DNA of 5,697 nucleotides from assembly GCA_947629805.1 (NCBI GenBank), contig CANRFE010000079.1:1-5697 (forward strand). Direction: 5' to 3'. The notes under the pieces are model-generated. The model was not told the DNA's origin and searched no databases. It worked only from the letters and a program-made list of their open reading frames with translations. Below, in pieces: positions 1-5,340 of the stretch (position 1 is the stretch's first letter; each line of letters opens with the position of its first letter). This DNA is from an uncultured Clostridia bacterium. GTDB lineage: Bacteria; Bacillota; Clostridia; TANB77; CAG-508. The translations under genes and the position numbers were made by a program.

Positions 1-1
1 A

Positions 2-226
2 ATGTTTGGATGTGCTACTACAACTAAATGGACGGGACTATATGCTGGTTTAGGATTAGCAATTATTTTCTTTATTATTATATTGCCAATAGCATTAGTA
101 TTAAATGTTTATACAGATAAAGTAGGGCTTTTGGATGTAAATAAATTAGATAGTTGTTACCAATACGGGTATGAATGCGTAAGAAAAAACATACAAAAAA
201 TAAAAGAAGTTTGTACACAAGAATAG
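2..226 (+). CDS. Small single-pass membrane protein, unrecognised; possibly 5'-truncated by the window edge
   Basis: I do not recognise this protein. The visible 74 residues hold one strongly hydrophobic stretch at about residues 13-37 (rich in Ile, Leu, Phe), followed by a polar, Lys-rich tail with three cysteines (C52, C59, C71); a fourth, C4, lies near the start. The first ATG is at base 2, so no ribosome binding site can be seen. The reading frame is open to the window edge, so this may be the C-terminal end of a longer protein rather than a complete small one. It ends in TAG at 224-226, and a separate promoter for the next gene starts two bases later, so the two are probably not strictly co-transcribed. 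No terminator hairpin is visible between them. That the frame is coding is moderately likely, because the hydrophobic-then-charged pattern is protein-like. Its function is unknown. Confidence 0.5.
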   Translation: MFGCATTTKWTGLYAGLGLAIIFFIIILPIALVLNVYTDKVGLLDVNKLDSCYQYGYECVRKNIQKIKEVCTQE

Positions 227-227
227 C

Positions 228-256
228 TTGTAAAAAAAGGAATTTTATGGTATTAT
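228..256 (+). promoter_or_regulatory. Sigma-A-type promoter with extended -10 for the metal exporter gene
   Basis: TTGTAA at 228-233 (4 of 6 matches to the -35 consensus) and TATTAT at 251-256 (5 of 6 to the -10 consensus) are separated by exactly 17 bases. A TG at 248-249 makes an extended -10. Transcription would start near 263, leaving a leader of only about 27 bases before the ATG at 290. That leader contains the GGAGAAG ribosome binding site (279-285). It leaves no room for a riboswitch downstream of this promoter. Confidence 0.6.
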
Positions 257-289
257 AAAAACGAACAAAACAAGAAATGGAGAAGAAAA

Positions 290-1147
290 ATGAAAGAGGT
301 TGTAATAGATACCATAGTAGATAGCATAAAATTACTACCATTTTTATTCTTAACTTACCTTATAATGGAATATATGGAACATAAAACGGGAGAAAAGGCA
401 AAAAACATCATTCAGAAATCAGGAAAATTTGGACCATTTTTAGGAAGTATTTTAGGAATTTTTCCACAGTGTGGTTTTTCTGCTGCAGCAGCCAATTTAT
501 ATGCTGGTAAAATTATTACCTTGGGAACATTGCTTGCTATTTTTTTATCTACTTCTGATGAAATGATACCAGTCCTTATTTCAGAAGCAACACCTATTAG
601 TAGTATTTTACAAATATTAGGAATTAAGTTAGTAGTAGGTATGCTAGCAGGATTTGCTATAGATTTTTTGGGAAATCTTAAGAAAAAAACAAGGGAAGAG
701 GAAGTACAAGAAAAAATAGGGCATATTTGCGAGCAAGAACATTGTCATTGTGAAGAAGGAATTTTGAAATCTTCTATTCAGCATACTTTTCATATATTTT
801 TCTTTATTTTCGTTATTTCTTTTTTGATTAATGGGATTATATATTGGATAGGAGAAGAAAGTTTATCCAATTTTATACTAAACATGCCAATAGTAGGGCC
901 AATTTTAGCAGGATTTTTAGGACTTATTCCAAATTGTGCAGGTTCTGTAATACTAACGCAACTCTATTTAGAACAAGTTATTTCATTTGGTTCTATGATA
1001 GGAGGTCTACTAGTAGGTTCTGGAATTGGAATTTTAATTTTATTTCGAGTGAATAAAAACATAAAAGAAAATTTGAAAATTTTAGCAATATTGTATGTTA
1101 TAGGAGTTATCAGTGGAATTTTTCTAGATGTTATCACGAAAATATAA
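290..1147 (+). CDS. ArsP_2-family membrane transporter (putative arsenic efflux / putative manganese transporter)
   Basis: This 285-residue polytopic membrane protein resembles the family Pfam calls ArsP_2 (putative heavy-metal exporter), annotated elsewhere as arsenic efflux protein or putative manganese transporter. It would move a metal or metalloid ion out across the cytoplasmic membrane; the real substrate cannot be read from the sequence. I count about eight hydrophobic segments (roughly 5-27, 48-68, 74-97, 103-127, 167-187, 197-220, 229-252, 264-283). Residues 48-97 and 203-252 form an ungapped internal repeat with about 15 of 50 identities. Each copy carries a G-[IL]-[FI]-P-[QN]-C signature (C61, C216) followed by Leu-Tyr (70-71, 225-226). 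The first copy alone has a membrane-embedded Asp-Glu pair (D90, E91). The loop between the halves holds HICEQEHCHC (145-154), a likely metal-binding stretch. The start is fixed by GGAGAAG just upstream. The gene has its own promoter and ends in a terminator, so it looks monocistronic. Family assignment is from memory of its motifs. Confidence 0.8.
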   Translation: MKEVVIDTIVDSIKLLPFLFLTYLIMEYMEHKTGEKAKNIIQKSGKFGPFLGSILGIFPQCGFSAAAANLYAGKIITLGTLLAIFLSTSDEMIPVLISEATPISSILQILGIKLVVGMLAGFAIDFLGNLKKKTREEEVQEKIGHICEQEHCHCEEGILKSSIQHTFHIFFFIFVISFLINGIIYWIGEESLSNFILNMPIVGPILAGFLGLIPNCAGSVILTQLYLEQVISFGSMIGGLLVGSGIGILILFRVNKNIKENLKILAILYVIGVISGIFLDVITKI

Positions 1148-1186
1148 AAAAGATTGTATAAACAGGTATGTATACAATCTTTTTTT
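1147..1186. terminator. Bidirectional intrinsic terminator between convergent genes
   Basis: A 13-14 bp perfect stem pairs 1147-1160 (A-run then GATTGTATA) with 1171-1184 (TATACAATC then T-run) around a 10-base loop. On the + strand it ends in a run of eight T and serves the exporter gene, whose TAA stop overlaps its first base. Read on the - strand it ends in six T followed by more A/T and serves pflA, which stops at 1191. Confidence 0.9.
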
Positions 1187-1190
1187 GAAA

Positions 1191-1898
1191 TTAGGGAATC
1201 TGTAAGATTTCCTTTGCTTTTTTTACATCTTCTAAAGAAGCAGTTCTATATCCTTCTAATGGATATGCTTGTCCAAGCTTTTCCCATTTAAATTTTCCTA
1301 AATCATGATAAGGAAGAATTTCTACCTTTTCTACACTCTTCAAAGTAGCAATAAACTTTTTTAGGTTTAATAAGTCTTGCTTATCATCTGTAATACCAGG
1401 AACTAATACTTGCCTTATCCACATAGGCTTTGCAATATTACTTAAATAAGTGGCAAAAGCCAATTCTTTTTTATTCGAAACACCAGTTAGCAAAATACAC
1501 TTTTCTTCATTAATACACTTAATGTCTAATAGAAATAAATCCGTAAGAGTAATAAGTTTTTTTATGTCTTGCGTTATATCTACGCTACCAGAAGTATCAA
1601 TACAAGTATGAATACCATATTCTTTTAATTTAGCAAATAAAGCAAGGAGAAAAGGAACTTGTAAAAGAGGTTCTCCTCCACTAATGGTAACTCCTCCATT
1701 TGGCATTATATAATTTTTATATTTCAAAATTTTTTCTACTTCCTCAACCGAGTATGGTGTTCCACCATGTAAATCCCAAGTATCTCTATTTTGACAATAC
1801 TGACACTGTAAGGCACAGCCTTGCATAAAAATGACAAAACGAATACCAGGGCCATCAACTGCACCTAAAGTTTCAAAAGAATGAATTTTGCCTTTCAT
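1191..1898 (-). CDS. pflA: Pyruvate formate-lyase activating enzyme (radical SAM glycyl-radical activase)
   Basis: The cytoplasmic iron-sulfur enzyme uses S-adenosylmethionine to abstract a hydrogen from the active-site glycine of pyruvate formate-lyase, switching it on under anaerobic conditions. The 235-residue length is normal for the family. The radical SAM cluster motif CxxxCxxC is at C28, C32 and C35, preceded by the family's DGPGIR (15-20). The SAM-binding GGE is at 74-76, DTSG at 101-104 and LLDIK at 123-127. A conserved RQVLVPG-T-D stretch is at 162-171 and LPYHDLGKFKW at 195-205. There is no extra ferredoxin-like insert with additional cysteine clusters, which fits a PflA-type activase rather than the larger glycerol-dehydratase or benzylsuccinate-type activases. 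The start is set by TAAGGAGG (1903-1910) with a rather short 4-base gap to the ATG. It lies 61 bases downstream of pflB on the same strand, so it is the second gene of the operon. Confidence 0.97.
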   Translation of the reverse strand: MKGKIHSFETLGAVDGPGIRFVIFMQGCALQCQYCQNRDTWDLHGGTPYSVEEVEKILKYKNYIMPNGGVTISGGEPLLQVPFLLALFAKLKEYGIHTCIDTSGSVDITQDIKKLITLTDLFLLDIKCINEEKCILLTGVSNKKELAFATYLSNIAKPMWIRQVLVPGITDDKQDLLNLKKFIATLKSVEKVEILPYHDLGKFKWEKLGQAYPLEGYRTASLEDVKKAKEILQIP

Positions 1899-1918
1899 TT
1901 TTCCTCCTTAAAGAAAGT

Positions 1919-1950
1919 AGTGGTAAAAGGATCCTATCCCTTTTACCACT
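1919..1950 (-). promoter_or_regulatory. Intercistronic hairpin between pflB and pflA
   Basis: A perfect 12 bp inverted repeat (AGTGGTAAAAGG at 1919-1930, CCTTTTACCACT at 1939-1950) with an 8-base loop occupies most of the 61-base gap. On the transcribed (-) strand it is followed by ACTTTCTTTAAGGAGG, which lacks a proper T-run, so it is not a canonical terminator. It could be a leaky attenuator, or a 3'-end stabiliser or processing structure that gives more pflB than pflA message. The role is inferred; the stem is directly visible. Confidence 0.75.
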
Positions 1951-1959
1951 TTATCTTTT

Positions 1960-4194
1960 CTAAAATTTTTCATGAATGGTTCTATGAATTACATCTAATT
2001 GTTGTTCTCTTGTTAATTTAATAAAGTTTACTGCATAGCCAGATACACGAATGGTTAGTTGTGGGTATTTTTCTGGATGTTCCATGGCATCTTCTAGTAA
2101 AGCTCTATCAAATACGTTTACGTTAATATGATGTCCTGTTTGTTTGAAATAACCATCAAGAAGACTTACTAAGTTGGTTACTTGGGTATCTAGTTCTTTT
2201 CCTAAGGTTCCAGGTGTAATAGAGAAGGTGTAAGAAATACCATCTTCCGAATATTCGTAAGGAAGTTTTGCAATGGTATTCATAACAGCTACTGCACCAT
2301 TGGTATCTCTACCATGTAATGGGTTAGCACCAGGGCCAAATGGAACACCTGCACGCCTTCCATCTGGAGTATTTCCTGTTGCTTTACCATAAACAACATT
2401 GGAAGTAATGGTAAGAACAGATAAAGTATGTTTAGAATTTCTATAAGTTTGATGTTTTTGTAACTTTCTTAAAAAGTTTTTTACAACATCAACCGCAATT
2501 TGATCTACTCTATCATCATCGTTTCCGTATTTAGGAAAATCGCCTTCAATTTCATAATCAACAGCTAAACCTGTTTCATCACGAATAACTTTTACTTTTG
2601 CATATTTTATAGCAGATAGGGAGTCTGCAACAACAGATAAACCTGCAATTCCACATGCCATAGTTCTTAAAATTTCTTTATCATGAAGTGCCATTTCTAA
2701 TGCTTCATAAGAATATTTATCGTGCATATAATGAATAGCATTTAAGGCTTTAATATAAATTTTTGCTACGTAGTTCATCATGTTATCAAATTTTTCCATG
2801 ACTTCTTCATAGTCTAAATATTCCGAAGTAATGGCTTCAAATTTTGGAGTAATTTGTTTTCCACTGTTTTCATCGCGTCCACCGTTAATTGCATAAAGTA
2901 AAGTTTTAGCAAGGTTGGCTCTAGCACCAAAGAATTGCATTTGTTTTCCTATTTTCATAGCAGAAACACAACAAGCAATGCCATAGTCATCTCCTAAAGT
3001 GGTTCGCATTAAATCATCATTTTCATATTGAATGGAAGAAGTTTTTACCGAAATTTTAGCAGTATATTTTTTGAAATTTTCTGGTAAATTTTTTGACCAT
3101 AGAACAGTTAAATTTGGTTCTGGAGCAGGTCCTAAATTCATTAAAGTATGAAGAATTCGGTAAGAGTTTTTCGTTACTAAAGTTCTTCCATCAACTCCCA
3201 TACCACCAATACTTTCGGTTACCCAAACAGGGTCTCCACTAAATAATTCATTATATTCTGGTGCACGAAGGAAACGAATCATACGTAATTTCATAACAAA
3301 ATGGTCTATATATTCTTGTGCTTCTTCTTCTGTTATACTACCATTTTTCAAATCTCTTTCCATATAAATATCTAAGAAAGTAGAAATTCTACCAATACTC
3401 ATAGCAGCACCATTTTGGTCTTTAGTAGCAGCTAAATAACCAAAATATAACCACTGAATTGCCTCTTTTGCATTAGCGGCAGGAACAGAAATGTCAAAAC
3501 CATATTTTGCAGCCATTTTCTTTAAGTCTTCTAAAGCTACAATTTGGTCATGAATTTCTTCACGTTCACGAATAACATCTTCTGTAAATTCGTCTACATC
3601 TAATATTTCTAATTCTTGCTTTTTTTCAGCGATTAAAACATCTACTCCATAAAGGGCAACACGTCTATAATCTCCAATAATTCTTCCACGTCCATAACCA
3701 TCTGGAAGTCCTGTAATTAAGTGAGAACTTCTAGCAGCTCGAATATCTGGTGTATAAACAGAAAATACGCCATCGTTGTGGGTTCTTCTTAAGTTGTTAT
3801 AAATATAGTCGGTTTCTTCGTCTACTTTATAACCATAAGATTCACAAGATTTTTCTACAATTTTAATACCACCATTTGGCATAATGGCTCTTTTTAGGGG
3901 AGCATCCGTTTGCAAACCTACAATTTGCTCTAAGTCTTTATCAATATAACCAGCTTCATAACGATTTACACCAGAGGGAGTTTTGGTATCTACATCTAAA
4001 ACTCCTTTTTCTCGTTCGGTCTTATAAAGTTCTAACACTTTATCCCATAATTTTTTGGTTTTTTCCGTAGGTCCTTTTAAGAAAGAATCATCTCCTTCAT
4101 AAGGGGTATAGTTTGCTTGAATAAAACCTCTAACATCAATTTCTTTTGTCCATTCGCCAAGCTTATCAAAGCCTTCCCATTGTTTAAAGTCCAT
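1960..4194 (-). CDS. pflB: Formate C-acetyltransferase (pyruvate formate-lyase)
   Basis: This cytoplasmic glycyl-radical enzyme converts pyruvate and CoA into acetyl-CoA and formate, the main non-oxidative pyruvate split of fermenting anaerobes. The 744 residues are full length (the E. coli enzyme has 760). The catalytic adjacent cysteine pair is C408-C409 in the context GIACCVSAMK (bases 2968-2973). The radical-bearing glycine is G719 in RVSGYAV (codon 2038-2040), 26 residues from the C-terminus as expected. The large N-terminal PFL domain covers roughly residues 10-610 and the glycyl-radical domain the last 120 or so. The paired cysteines and the RVSGYAV loop favour true pyruvate formate-lyase over diol dehydratase or other glycyl-radical paralogues, which have a single catalytic cysteine. 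A near-perfect AAAGGAGGAT (4201-4210) sets the start, with 8 bases between GGAGG and ATG. It is followed by its activase pflA and preceded by its own promoter. Two XRE regulators lie upstream in the same direction but have separate terminators. Confidence 0.98.
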   Translation of the reverse strand: MDFKQWEGFDKLGEWTKEIDVRGFIQANYTPYEGDDSFLKGPTEKTKKLWDKVLELYKTEREKGVLDVDTKTPSGVNRYEAGYIDKDLEQIVGLQTDAPLKRAIMPNGGIKIVEKSCESYGYKVDEETDYIYNNLRRTHNDGVFSVYTPDIRAARSSHLITGLPDGYGRGRIIGDYRRVALYGVDVLIAEKKQELEILDVDEFTEDVIREREEIHDQIVALEDLKKMAAKYGFDISVPAANAKEAIQWLYFGYLAATKDQNGAAMSIGRISTFLDIYMERDLKNGSITEEEAQEYIDHFVMKLRMIRFLRAPEYNELFSGDPVWVTESIGGMGVDGRTLVTKNSYRILHTLMNLGPAPEPNLTVLWSKNLPENFKKYTAKISVKTSSIQYENDDLMRTTLGDDYGIACCVSAMKIGKQMQFFGARANLAKTLLYAINGGRDENSGKQITPKFEAITSEYLDYEEVMEKFDNMMNYVAKIYIKALNAIHYMHDKYSYEALEMALHDKEILRTMACGIAGLSVVADSLSAIKYAKVKVIRDETGLAVDYEIEGDFPKYGNDDDRVDQIAVDVVKNFLRKLQKHQTYRNSKHTLSVLTITSNVVYGKATGNTPDGRRAGVPFGPGANPLHGRDTNGAVAVMNTIAKLPYEYSEDGISYTFSITPGTLGKELDTQVTNLVSLLDGYFKQTGHHINVNVFDRALLEDAMEHPEKYPQLTIRVSGYAVNFIKLTREQQLDVIHRTIHEKF

Positions 4195-4225
4195 AAAAAA
4201 ATCCTCCTTTGTTTTTCTATTTATT

Positions 4226-4243
4226 AATTAGTCATCTCTAATT
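4226..4243. promoter_or_regulatory. Inverted repeat at the pfl transcription start, possible operator
   Basis: AATTAG (4226-4231) and CTAATT (4238-4243) are 6 bp arms around a 6-base spacer, placed just downstream of the predicted -10 and over the expected start of transcription. A repressor bound here could block pfl. The arms are short and A/T-rich, so chance is a real alternative. It does not match a Rex-type TTGTTAA-N4-TTAACAA site. Confidence 0.25.
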
Positions 4244-4246
4244 TTT

Positions 4247-4275
4247 ATCTTATCATATTTACTTAGTTTTTTCAA
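4247..4275 (-). promoter_or_regulatory. Predicted pflB-pflA promoter with extended -10
   Basis: On the - strand, TTGAAA (4275-4270; 5 of 6 to the -35 consensus) is followed by a 17-base spacer and TAAGAT (4252-4247; 4 of 6 to the -10 consensus). A TG at 4255-4254 gives an extended -10. Transcription would begin near 4240, giving a leader of about 45 bases that ends in the strong ribosome binding site. The promoter lies downstream of the terminator of the preceding regulator, which supports an independent pfl unit. Confidence 0.55.
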
Positions 4276-4290
4276 TCTTTTTAAGAACAA

Positions 4291-4380
4291 ATTAGAAAAA
4301 ATAAAAAGGATACCTAAAAACAGAATTTTCAAAAAATAGATTTCTATTTCGATAAGAAAATTTGCTTGTTTTTCGGTATC
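4291..4380 (-). terminator. Long nested palindrome plus T-tract, probable terminator of the first XRE gene
   Basis: An outer inverted repeat pairs 4309-4322 (GATACCTAAAAACA) with 4367-4380 (TGTTTTTCGGTATC), 13 of 14 positions matching. Inside it AATTTTC (4324-4330) pairs with GAAAATT (4356-4362), and innermost AAATAG (4334-4339) pairs with CTATTT (4344-4349) around a 4-base loop. On the - strand the outer arm is followed at once by CTTTTTATTTTTTC (4308 down to 4295). It starts 16 bases after the regulator's stop codon. The T-rich tail argues for intrinsic termination, although a 72-base nested stem is longer than usual. Confidence 0.65.
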
Positions 4381-4396
4381 TTCTTAAAATTATTTT

Positions 4397-4723
4397 CTAT
4401 ATTTCTTGTAAAATGACCTGCAAAATACGATAGGCTAATTTTTGTTTTTTAGGAGAACAGTTTCTCAAAAGTTCATAAAATTCATCCTGTAAATATTTTT
4501 CCGAATAGTTGGCAACTCCATTTAGAATTTCGCCTTCGGAAATTTCTAAAAGGCCACAAATTTGAGATAATCTTTCTAAATTGATATGAATTTTTCCTGT
4601 TTCTACTTTACTTAAATAGGCAATAGAAACCCCCATTTTTTCTACTAACTGTTCTTGGGTTAAGCCTTTTTTCTTACGGGCTTCTTTTAAACGTTTTCCA
4701 ATGATACTAAAATCTACTGCCAT
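4397..4723 (-). CDS. Small XRE-family transcriptional regulator (paralogue A)
   Basis: This 108-residue protein has a single N-terminal Cro/C1-type helix-turn-helix at about residues 8-64, with the usual GLTQEQLVEKMGVS then IAYLSKVETG pattern of helices 2 and 3. It is followed by a short tail of about 40 residues with no ligand-binding domain. It would bind DNA as a dimer; the tail may be the dimerising part, as in small SinR-like regulators (inference). An ATG at 4732 gives three more residues (MGI), but it sits inside the ribosome binding site. The ATG at 4723 has AAAGGAT 8 bases upstream and reproduces the MA-[VI]-D-[FY]-S start and the 108-residue length of its neighbour, so I chose it. 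About 62 of 108 residues are identical to the regulator at 4857-5183 in an ungapped alignment, marking a tandem duplication. It has its own promoter and terminator and lies just upstream of pflB. Its targets are unknown; autoregulation is plausible. Confidence 0.9.
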   Translation of the reverse strand: MAVDFSIIGKRLKEARKKKGLTQEQLVEKMGVSIAYLSKVETGKIHINLERLSQICGLLEISEGEILNGVANYSEKYLQDEFYELLRNCSPKKQKLAYRILQVILQEI

Positions 4724-4730
4724 AATACCC

Positions 4731-4737
4731 ATCCTTT
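4731..4737 (-). promoter_or_regulatory. Ribosome binding site that fixes the start of XRE paralogue A
   Basis: On the - strand the sequence reads AAAGGATGGGTATTATG. The first ATG (4732-4730) overlaps the AAAGGA core and cannot be used with it. The second ATG (4723-4721) lies 8 bases beyond GGA, the normal distance. This moves the annotated start three codons downstream of the longest reading frame. Confidence 0.75.
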
Positions 4738-4747
4738 CTTTCTACTA

Positions 4748-4776
4748 AATATAGCACGAATAGGGTAAATTTTACA
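4748..4776 (-). promoter_or_regulatory. Promoter of XRE paralogue A (extended -10, weak -35)
   Basis: TATATT (4753-4748) preceded by TGC forms an extended -10; 17 bases upstream is TGTAAA (4776-4771), a weak -35. The predicted start near 4741 gives a leader of under 20 bases. The 31-base block 4748-4778 matches the promoter of the paralogous regulator (5235-5265) at 23 positions, which supports its being a real promoter. Confidence 0.6.
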
Positions 4777-4779
4777 GAT

Positions 4780-4807
4780 AACGATAAGTTAAAGTAGAAC
4801 TATCGTT
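4780..4807. promoter_or_regulatory. Inverted repeat upstream of the paralogue A promoter, possible operator
   Basis: AACGATA (4780-4786) and TATCGTT (4801-4807) form 7 bp arms. After one unpaired base, GTT (4788-4790) pairs with AAC (4798-4800). It lies directly upstream of the weak -35, between the previous gene's terminator and the promoter, where an activator or autoregulator could bind. No T-run follows on either strand, so it is not a terminator. I see no equal copy beside the other regulator. Confidence 0.4.
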
Positions 4808-4808
4808 C

Positions 4809-4851
4809 AAAAAAACAATCTTTTTCTATTTTCTACGAAAAGATTGTTTTT
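4809..4851 (-). terminator. Intrinsic terminator of XRE paralogue B
   Basis: A 14 bp stem pairs 4811-4824 (AAAAACAATCTTTT) with 4838-4851 (AAAAGATTGTTTTT) around a 13-base loop. It starts six bases after the stop codon of the regulator at 4857-5183. Read on the - strand it ends in seven consecutive T (4815-4809). It separates the two XRE genes into different transcripts. Confidence 0.85.
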
Positions 4852-4856
4852 CTTTT

Positions 4857-5183
4857 TTAATTTTTATTAGCAATTACTTTAGCAACATCATAAATTAATT
4901 TTTGTTTCTCGGAAGAACATCCTTTTAATAAACTTGCAAATTCAGATTCCAAATATTTAATAGATTTATTAGAAACCCCATTTAGAATTTCTCCTTCTGT
5001 AACACCTAAAATTTCACACATTTGATTTAATCTTTTTAGGTTAATTTGTGAACTGCCTCTTTCTACTCTACTTAAAAAAGCAATAGAAACATCCATTTGC
5101 TCTGCTAATCGTTCTTGCGTTAAATTTTTTTCTTTTCTTGCTAATCGTAATCTTTCTCCAATTACGCTATAATCAATTGCCAT
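4857..5183 (-). CDS. Small XRE-family transcriptional regulator (paralogue B)
   Basis: This 108-residue protein is a single-domain Cro/C1-type DNA-binding protein. The helix-turn-helix spans about residues 8-64, with NLTQERLAEQMDVS and IAFLSRVERG as helices 2 and 3. After it comes EGEILNGV-N (63-71), shared word for word with its neighbour, then a C-terminal stretch with LL-x2-CS-x2-KQKL. No sensor domain or metal-binding cluster is visible. Recognition-helix region residues differ between the twins (for example TGKIH against RGSSQ after the helix), so their operators may not be identical. GGAGGTG (5191-5197) lies 9 bases from the ATG, so the start is secure. It has a predicted promoter upstream and a strong terminator downstream. 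The DUF4130 gene upstream lacks a convincing terminator, so some read-through into this gene is possible. Targets are unknown. Confidence 0.92.
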   Translation of the reverse strand: MAIDYSVIGERLRLARKEKNLTQERLAEQMDVSIAFLSRVERGSSQINLKRLNQMCEILGVTEGEILNGVSNKSIKYLESEFASLLKGCSSEKQKLIYDVAKVIANKN

Positions 5184-5234
5184 TTTCCTTCACCTCCATA
5201 TCCCGAATGCAACCGTAAAGATTGATTTATAAGG

Positions 5235-5263
5235 AATATAGCATGTATTCGTTTAAGTTAACA
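5235..5263 (-). promoter_or_regulatory. Promoter of XRE paralogue B (extended -10)
   Basis: TATATT (5240-5235) is preceded by TGC, an extended -10; the -35 position 17 bases upstream is TGTTAA (5263-5258), a poor match. A start near 5228 gives a leader of about 45 bases. The whole element aligns without gaps with the paralogue A promoter, and similarity fades on both sides. The weak -35 suggests dependence on the extended -10 or on an activator. Confidence 0.55.
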
Positions 5264-5299
5264 GAAACTAGGGAGTAAACATAAATAATGAAGTTCTGC

Positions 5300-5321
5300 T
5301 TTTGAAAATAGTTTTTCAAAA
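5300..5321. other. Weak A/T hairpin after the DUF4130 gene
   Basis: TTTTGAAAA (5300-5308) pairs with TTTTCAAAA (5313-5321) around TAGT. It has one G-C pair and no T-run after it on the - strand, so it is at best a poor terminator for the gene ending at 5341. The rest of 5264-5340 shows nothing else I can support. Confidence 0.25.
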
Positions 5322-5340
5322 AAAGAAAAAAATATACATA

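Noticed and set aside
227..289. Metal riboswitch (yybP-ykoY type) ahead of the exporter
   Set aside because: A good promoter occupies 228-256 and leaves a leader of about 27 bases, too short for such an element.
78..341. Open frame on the - strand, 87 codons
   Set aside because: It overlaps the + strand small membrane gene, the promoter and the exporter start. Its Phe/Leu-rich composition is what antisense of AT-rich DNA gives.
844..1056. Open frame on the + strand inside the exporter gene
   Set aside because: It is out of frame within a clear membrane protein gene, has an Arg/Ser/Phe-rich composition and shows no ribosome binding site.
4724..4732. Upstream ATG as the start of XRE paralogue A
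   Set aside because: It overlaps the ribosome binding site. The ATG at 4723 matches the neighbouring paralogue in start and length.
1147..4851. Shared AAAGATTGT / ACAATCTTT arms in the terminators at 1147-1186 and 4809-4851, as a dispersed repeat
   Set aside because: The common part is about nine to eleven bases including A/T runs, the loops differ completely, and both are explained as terminators. Chance similarity is likely.
5251..5280. GTTTA...TAAAC dyad near the paralogue B promoter as a counterpart of the paralogue A dyad
   Set aside because: The arms are only 5 bp with a 20-base gap, at a different offset from the -10, and with no sequence similarity to the other dyad.
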